64,000 nt of DNA, from contig JAPTOF010000012.1 of assembly GCA_028554755.1 (NCBI GenBank), forward strand, positions 4,307,501-4,371,500. Direction: 5' to 3'. Numbering within the stretch: the first letter of the stretch is position 1; each line of letters starts with the position of its first letter. The position numbers and the translations under genes were made by a program. The stretch is from Cordia subcordata (Eukaryota > Streptophyta > Magnoliopsida > Boraginales > Cordiaceae). Positions 57,759-64,000 of the stretch are shown here, piece after piece. The notes beneath the pieces were generated by a model. The model worked only from the letters and a program-made list of their open reading frames with translations. It had not been told where the DNA came from and ran no database searches.

Positions 57759-59747
57759 ATTTCTGACCTTCTTGTTATTATACGACAGCTCCCCATGACC
57801 CCACCGACTTTGGCATTGATGTCGAAGTCGACGTTCTCGTAAGATTAGTCAAAATTCAATAAAGTTTCTCCTATCCATCTAGATTGATATCGATCTCAAT
57901 AAATCAACTTTTATTAAAATTTTAGATAACGATTTGGCTGATTTTGATAGTTTATTTCTAAAATCCATAATATTGTCGATAAATTTTGTTCTATAAACGT
58001 AATGTGTAAGATTGTTGTTTTGGCCACAGATTTTACTGTATAAATATGATTAACGAATTTGTAAATGAGCAATTTAAATTTATAAATTAATTTTTTTTAA
58101 CTTTTTAATAAAAAATTTTCCAGTTAGATTGACATCTACTCACGTAGATGAAAGAGCAACACGCAATACGATCGTAGGCTGAGTCAGATTTTATCCTACT
58201 AATTTTGTTAGAATACTGAGCAAGATTGACTTACTAACTATTGACTTACAAAATACTAAGTCAACTATGCATGATAAAAAAGAATACTAAGTCATCCAGT
58301 GGTCCCTGAATCTATAATGAATCTAATCTTGTCCTCCATTAGTCAATTGCACCGTGTTCATAGTAATCAAGTTTTTCGATAGTATTTACCAAAATGAAAT
58401 TCCTAGATTCAATCGTAAATTTTTCAATTAGGTGTTAATTTTTTCCCCCCTTTCAGAAAAGAGGATCTATGGTGCCATATTTGTCGCCCGGAGGGGGGGG
58501 GGGGGCAGGGGGAGTCACAAGATCTATTTTCATATTTGAAAATTACTTCAAAAATAGTATTAAGTAAAATACTATGTCTTTCTCTCTTTTAAAATGATAA
58601 GGAGAGTAACACATTTGACAATAATCATAATAACAAAGATTAGTAATGTTCGATATTTAAAATATAAGTAAGTGTAAAGAAAATTCTAGTTAACACAAAA
58701 ATACAAGATTATGCAAAGAAAAATTTACTAATTCAGTAAATTAAATAAATTCTTTTCTCCTTTATGAAATTATCTAGCCAATGAAATAAGTAAATTACAT
58801 ATGAAAAAAACTGTCTCAATAAATTATCTACGGAAAGCTACTCAAAATATATGAAGTTTCTTGAATTGATATTGTAACATCTAACCAGTAAAATAAATAT
58901 ATTAAGCATTACTGAAATCTATCCTATAAAATTATTTATTTGTTATAAAAATTCACTAAAATACCATCTGCACAAAAAAAATGCATATTACAAAGAACCA
59001 CTATGACAAGATCTTCAAGCAGAAGAAAAAGAAAGAAAAAAATTCTAGGGCGCCATGAAAAAAAAATTTAAAAATGCATATATATCTTTTCGAAGCTTTT
59101 GGGTGTGTAGACGGGGGGAGGAGGGGTGGCGCCCCTAGTTCAGCCCATAAATAGTGATTTCTCGCCTATCCTGCTGGTAACTTAAATTTGAAACTTATAA
59201 GTCCAAATGAAATATGCTACCTCTGAGTAACACCTTTTGTTAGATAAAGTGTTAACATGGTATAGTCAAATGATAGGTTTACGTTTTATTGTCATTTATT
59301 TAAAAATAATAAAAATATTTAATTATAATGTATAAAATTTAAAGCAAATAACAACAAATCACGTCTACGCAAAAGAAAATGCTAAATAAATTAAATAAAT
59401 ATAAGCAAACTTTGTTTCAGTCCACTTTAAAGTAATACCAGCTTACCAGGATTGGCAACGCGCATCCATATGAACACAAGAAATTAGACGAGGACCTAAA
59501 TAGCAACAGTTTGTGTGTCTTCTAGCAAGAGGTTGCCTGGAAAATGACCTTTTTCTTTTCTTCAATAGGATGGCTTAATCGATGGGTCCCATGTTTTTAT
59601 TGCCACTATTATGACAATGATAGAGATGGTACCTCCTTTTTTTTTTTTTTTTAATTGTTTCTTTCCTTAGCAAGCTATTGCGTGGAAGATACATGTGTTC
59701 ACAATTAACGTCCTGAACAAAGGATTATATTGCTCATGGCATGGCCC

Positions 59748-59755
59748 TATATAAA
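59748..59755 (+). promoter_or_regulatory. TATA box of HMA gene D
   Basis: TATATAAA, 141 bp upstream of the ATG. Confidence 0.7.
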
Positions 59756-59888
59756 CACATCTGAGGGCGTTATTCTACTAGCAATCTCACTTGCGATAAC
59801 CAATCTCAAATTCTTGTCTCAACTTCAGTTATCCAGCTCCAAAGGCTTAATTAACAATTCTACTTTGCATTGAAGGCACGTACAGAAA

Positions 59889-60944
59889 ATGAAGGTATTG
59901 TTTAATTATTTATATGTTTTTAGAACGAGAAAAACTCTTTCTTATCTACTTCAACAATAGAACGTTTCTTGTAATATATGTGGATCACACGTGAGTTTTA
60001 CCCATATTGAGAGATGACGGATGGTGATCTATGGACAGGAAGGATAACACTTTTTTTGAAAAATAAAGTATTTCTTACTTTTAAAGTAAAATTAATTTGT
60101 TTCATTAATATTACTTTTTTTCTTTTCATTTTACATTATATTATGCAATACAGCAAAAGATTGTGATTGAGGTGTCCATAAATGACCAAAAATCTCGCAA
60201 GAAAGCCATCAAGGTTGCTGTCTGCCAATCTGGTAAGACAGTTTCCCATCTTTGATCTTTTCGAACCACAGTATTTTAAGTCTTTATTTCAAACGGAGTA
60301 GTCACGTCCCAACTCACAAAATTTAACTCCAAGACGTGACACGCCACAGGCCTGCAAGGAGACCAAAAGCACCTAGAACATAAGTATACATACGAAAAAT
60401 AGCTTAGAGCTCTATATATCAACATCACGTGAACAATCAATTTGGGTGATATCTAGAGCTCTGAGCTATTTTTTGCTAGTATACTTGTGTTTTATGTTCT
60501 TTGGATCACCTTGCAGGCTTAGACTAGTGGTGTTTCATGTTTGTGTGTCAGATTTTAGTGAGTTGGGAGGTAACACTTGTTATAAATATGAATTTACCGA
60601 GACTATATTCATATTTATTGAATATATGTTATAATTATGTTATGCATGTAACTTTTGCAGGTGTTATATCAGCAGCATTAGAGGGAGACATGAATAAAAT
60701 AGAGGTGATTGGTGAAGGAGTTGACGCAGTGGAGCTAACAACTATGTTAAGAAAGAAAGTGGGGTTTGCTCAGATACAAAACGTGAGTGAAGTAAAAGAT
60801 AAAAAGGAAGATGAAGAAAAACCAGCTGCAGGAAACACGAATCAGCACACTGTGGAGCCTCCACCATGGTCTTACCACGGTGTGCCTGTTTTCCCAGTTT
60901 ACGAAAGCCGCGTCGTTCATGACCCCGTCTGCACCATCATGTGA
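59889..60944 (+). CDS. Small HMA-domain isoprenylated (HIPP-like) protein, copy D, 122 aa, three exons
   Basis: Exons 59889-59894, 60154-60232 and 60661-60944 with the same intron phases as copies B and C. Starts MKQKIVIEVSINDQKSRKKA like copy C; differences include V-C-Q-S for V-G-Q-S at the end of helix 1, GDMNKIEV for GDKDKIEV, and a 4-residue longer acidic linker (KDKKEDEEKP). The HMA metal loop again lacks both Cys. The tail EPPPWSYHGVPVFPVYES and the CaaX box CTIM are unchanged. Intron 2, as in copy C, contains a short GTCACGTCCCAA...AGACGTGAC inverted motif. All splice sites and the frame are intact, so this is likely a working gene. Confidence 0.92.
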
Positions 60945-61075
60945 AAGTTTTCATATTTTTTTACTTATGGGGTTGTATTGAATTGCAGACTTATTCATCA
61001 TCAATCTTTTTCATCTGCCTTGAGAGAGGGACCAAAGATGATTTCGCCGATATCGATCACAACTTCAATTTTATT

Positions 61076-61133
61076 GATTTTTGTTTTGGTGTAAACTTTT
61101 TTATGATTTTTGTTTTGGTGTAAACTTTTTTAT
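61076..61133 (+). repeat. 29-bp perfect tandem duplication in the 3' region of HMA gene D
   Basis: The unit beginning GATTTTTGTTTTGGTGTAAAC occurs twice in succession (61076-61104, 61105-61133). Copy C has one unit. Confidence 0.9.
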
Positions 61134-61506
61134 GCTAGTAATTACCACAAGTATTTTTATGTGCATTGATTGTATTTCACGGAGCATTTCAACTATGGAT
61201 CGGGGTTAATAAGCCGTGTAACTGGGAAACTTAAGATTTTACTTGTTTGCGCATTATTATTATTCAAGGCGGATTCAGAATTTTATACTAGATCATGATT
61301 CCATCGAAGTTATATTCCAAAACTATTAATTATTTTTAAAATAATAAGTATAACTATAAAGCACAAGAAAAAGTAGCATTTTATTAAGAGGTCATGGTCA
61401 AAATGGACAAACCAATTCAAATTATCTGCCTCTGAGTAAACATTCATATACTTAGGAGTCCGCGTGCTCATGTAGGTCGAAGAACATTGGTCAATAACCT
61501 CAATCC

Positions 61507-61835
61507 CTACTAGAAAAATAGCTTTTAGCGACCATCATAATTGGACACTAAATCATAAAATCGGTCATTAAAAACAATTAGTGAACGATTTAGCGACCAA
61601 CCACAGTGGTCGTTAGACCCCTGGTCACTAAATTAAAATTAGCGATCAATTCTAAATCGGTTGCTAATTAGGGACTGAAATATCGATAGGTAACGACTTA
61701 TTTTTGGTCACTAAATATCTTGTCCTAGCAAAGTTTCAATCGGCCGCTAATTTAGTGACCATTATTTGACAACCGAAATATCGGTCGGTAAATTACCGAT
61801 TAAAGCAATCAGTCGGTAAATTTAGCAATCCAGAC
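61507..61835. mobile_element. CACTA-derived subterminal fragment, copy D only
   Basis: Starts CTACTAGAAAAATAGC, close to a CACTA terminus (CACTAGAAAAATAGC), followed by many GCGACC/GGTCGC-type units in both orientations (AGCGACCATC, AATCGGTCATT, TCGGTCGGTAAA). Copy C lacks this stretch (ATACTCTGGCAAACCAAACAGGTC near 55748). No opposite terminus is visible, so it is a fragment or an eroded MITE. Confidence 0.7.
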
Positions 61836-61970
61836 AGGTCTCGACACGTAATCAACATATATATATATATATGTATGTATATTCTACGAGTTAAAAATTT
61901 TAATATTTTTTTCCGCTTTTAAATGACAAGGAAGTCTTAAGTTGAATTAATTGCCTATATATAATTTTGG

Positions 61971-62220
61971 ATAAAATGTACCAGACCCCTTTATGGTCTA
62001 TCATAACTGCACGAAACCCCCCTATGTTACCAATAAGTTCCACAACACCCCCTCGTGGTGAATAAAAGTTCCACAAAACCCCCCCCCCCACCGCCTACCG
62101 TAACTTAACGATGTTAAAATGTTTAGCAAAAGACATTAATAGGCACTCAGTTTTTTCTTTTGGTTAATCACCTGCATAACTGTTAATAGAAACAAAAAAA
62201 AAAAAAAATCCCCTCTCGGA
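61971..62220. mobile_element. Mutator-like terminus, second end not found
   Basis: GGATAAAATGTACCAGACCCC resembles the terminal AGGTAAAATGCACCAGACCC of the element at 35821, and the following C-run-rich sequence (ACACCCCCTCG, CCCACCGCC, TTAACGATGTTAAAATG) matches its TIR style. It begins exactly where copy D homology ends. No inverted partner was seen up to the right edge. Confidence 0.5.
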
Positions 62221-63420
62221 CATTGGAAGGTGCATACAAACCCATCTCTCTCAACAAAAAAAATTCACAAATCAATTTCGGGGAAACTTAGATTATCTAG
62301 TTAGCTACTTGCGTTTACTAGGATTTGCAATTTGCTGCACTTTACTTTTCTATATTCTTTTGTGTGGTTGGGTAATTGATTCATAATGTTGGCAAAAGAT
62401 GGAGATTTTAGTGTTGCAGTTAAAATTCTTGTGGTTTAAAGACTTAATTGGTTTCTTTCACTGTAATCAACTAGAAATGCTCAACAGATTGTTGCAGAGG
62501 CATCCTGAATGTAAATCTGCTAAGTTTCATATTCAGGGCAAAAATATCTGTTGAATATATTGGTTTAATAAATTGATTTATTTATGTTAATTATATTTTG
62601 ATGATGCCATAATTGTACTCTGCTATCTAATTACTACTACTTTTTAGTATATTGCATATTAGTGCAGTAGCACTCGTGAGCAAAGAAAAGAGATGGAGTA
62701 TGGTTATGGAGCATGGTTCTCGAAGATTGTGTACCTTGAAATTGTATTGCAATTGTAGCTCTTTCTCCCTTTATTAGTCTTATGTTAAGTTGATCTTGAT
62801 ACATAAGCAAAATGATATGAGCTCAATAACTTAGTGCATTGCATGCAGTCTTCATGCATTTTGCTGATAATTCTTGTTTTTTTTATACTTGATCATTTTT
62901 TTCTCCTTAATACATGTTTATATATCGTTTCTATTCTCTTATACTTTTCATTATATGATGTGCACATGCTTTCATTTGCATTCAAAACAACTTTTTTGGC
63001 AGAAAATATAGTCTTGAAGTGCATACCTTTGCTTTTTGGAGTTACACGTACCATAGCACACACTATTTGATACCTTGAATGCTATATATGCTTATATGTA
63101 TGTATATATGTGTATTTTTGCATGGCTTTGCAGTGAAAGTGCATTATTTTTTAGTGTGGAAGTAATATTATAGGTATATAAACTTTCTTATATTAGACTA
63201 TTACCTAGTGGACAATAGCATTACTTGCAAAACCTTTTTTAATGCATAAAATCTGAAAATCTTGTTCACTTGATCTTGCATTTATTATTTGGAAACTTGT
63301 TTGATATTAGAATTTATTGATATGATATTATAGCACAAGTTACTACCTTGAGCTGTTAAAAATCTACAAAAATTGAGTGTTGAGTAGTAGGTAGCATTTT
63401 TTTTGTGCAACTTCATTGCA
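62221..63420. other. Intergenic, no gene seen
   Basis: AT-rich; no recognisable coding sequence or repeat boundary. Confidence 0.55.
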
Positions 63421-64000
63421 GGTACTGGCCTATAGAGGCGATCGACCAACTCTGTGCTCCGGCAAAACTAGTGAGCAACTTTGCTCTACCGGTAGAGGTT
63501 ATTGGTTGACCGATAAAGTGTTCCGATAAGGCTCTTTAGCTTACTAGAACTAGCGACACATTCAGGGGGTTGACCGGTAGTCCCTTTGAGTTTTTTTAAA
63601 TTTTGATCATTGGGAGACTTACTTTTTGGGCCTATGAATATATGTTTTACCTCCCAACTCAGAAATAACTTGATCAAAACATATCCACAAGCTCTCTAGC
63701 ATTTAATACACTCTCTTTTTTGCAATCTTGTTTTATTTATTACTATTTTCATTGATTTTATATTATTGGCATTCATTTATCAAGTTCTTAAGCTCACAAA
63801 TTACTTATCTACTTAGAGCAACATAAGAAAGGTTTAAATATCTTTGTACACTTGCTCACAAGAATTTCTTGTATTCTAAACTCTCTACTTTTACATTGAG
63901 TCTGAGTTTCTTTACTCTTGGGTAGCATAGTTGTAAGAAACTTCTCTCAAGAGTGAAAGGTCAAAATGCTCAAGTATTGGGTTAATATTTATGGTTCTTG
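63421..64000 (+). mobile_element. Possible LTR fragment running off the right edge
   Basis: A block with repeated GACCGGTAG/GGTTGACCG motifs (63430-63575) is followed by a TATA-like TATGAATATATG (63632), CACAAGCTCTCTAGCATTTAA and a pyrimidine-rich stretch, then TTGTAAGAAACTTCTCTCAAGAG, a pattern often seen in long Sirevirus-type LTRs. No terminus or second copy is in the window, so this remains tentative. Confidence 0.35.

Larger units (their letters stand above)
56304..61968 (+). repeat. Segmental duplication copy D (partner 51056-55897)
   Basis: Collinear with copy C. Private insertions: Mutator-like element 56548-57488, SINE 57515-57758 and CACTA-like fragment 61507-61835. Ends where a Mutator-type terminus starts at 61969-61971. 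Confidence 0.92.

Noticed and set aside
57498..57842. Short open frames on both strands over the SINE
   Set aside because: The sequence is explained as a SINE with target duplication; the frames have no domain.
62834..63070. Plus-strand frame of 78 codons near the right edge
   Set aside because: Hydrophobic AT-rich translation without a domain, splice context or homologous copy.
1..64000. CRISPR arrays, operons, ribosome-binding sites, replication origins
   Set aside because: The window is plant nuclear DNA with spliced genes; the tandem repeats present are transposon-internal and lack CRISPR spacing.

Overview
The window is AT-rich plant nuclear DNA, almost certainly from a flowering plant and probably a eudicot. 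Evidence: spliced genes with GT-AG introns, Ty1-copia elements primed by initiator-Met tRNA, CACTA, Mutator-like and Harbinger-type DNA elements, an endogenous pararetrovirus, and isoprenylated heavy-metal-associated (HMA) domain proteins that are specific to plants. I cannot name the species. Most of the sequence is transposon debris around one small tandem gene family.

Layout. 1-5275 (minus): a decayed caulimovirid (endogenous pararetrovirus) copy running off the left edge. 5870-6890 (plus): the 3' end of a copia element. 7440-8400: a locally duplicated promoter-like segment. 9196-12269 (plus): a copia element with two LTRs, an iMet primer site and a large internal deletion. 14955-21320: segmental copy A, ending in a truncated HMA gene. 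21321-29424 (minus): a decayed CACTA transposon with a nested insertion and a dense block of subterminal repeats. 31678-32430: a copia LTR with a short piece of interior. 33330-40212: segmental copy B, leading into an intact HMA gene (39721-40556). 42626-47746 (minus): a nearly complete Tork/Tnt1-type copia element with a perfect 5-bp target duplication. 51056-55897 and 56304-61968: a second tandem segmental duplication (copies C and D), each carrying one intact HMA gene (54186-55242 and 59889-60944). 61971 to the end: a Mutator-type terminus and a possible LTR cut by the window edge.

The only host genes I can support are the four HMA-domain genes, all on the plus strand. All four start with a coding exon of only 6 nt (Met-Lys), then a 79-nt exon; the three intact ones end with an exon coding the rest of the HMA fold, a Pro-rich tail and a C-terminal CaaX box (CTIM). 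The two Cys of the usual HMA metal-binding loop are missing from all copies, so these look like small-HMA/HIPP proteins that no longer bind metal in the classical way. Their relatives in cereals are targets of pathogen effectors; a similar role here is inference.

Because the flanks are duplicated, copies A versus B and C versus D serve as each other's empty sites. This lets several insertions (two Harbinger-type MITEs, three long-TIR Mutator or foldback elements, one SINE) be delimited to the base with their target-site duplications from this window alone. These pairs are the most informative structure here. I found no evidence of an entirely new biological system.
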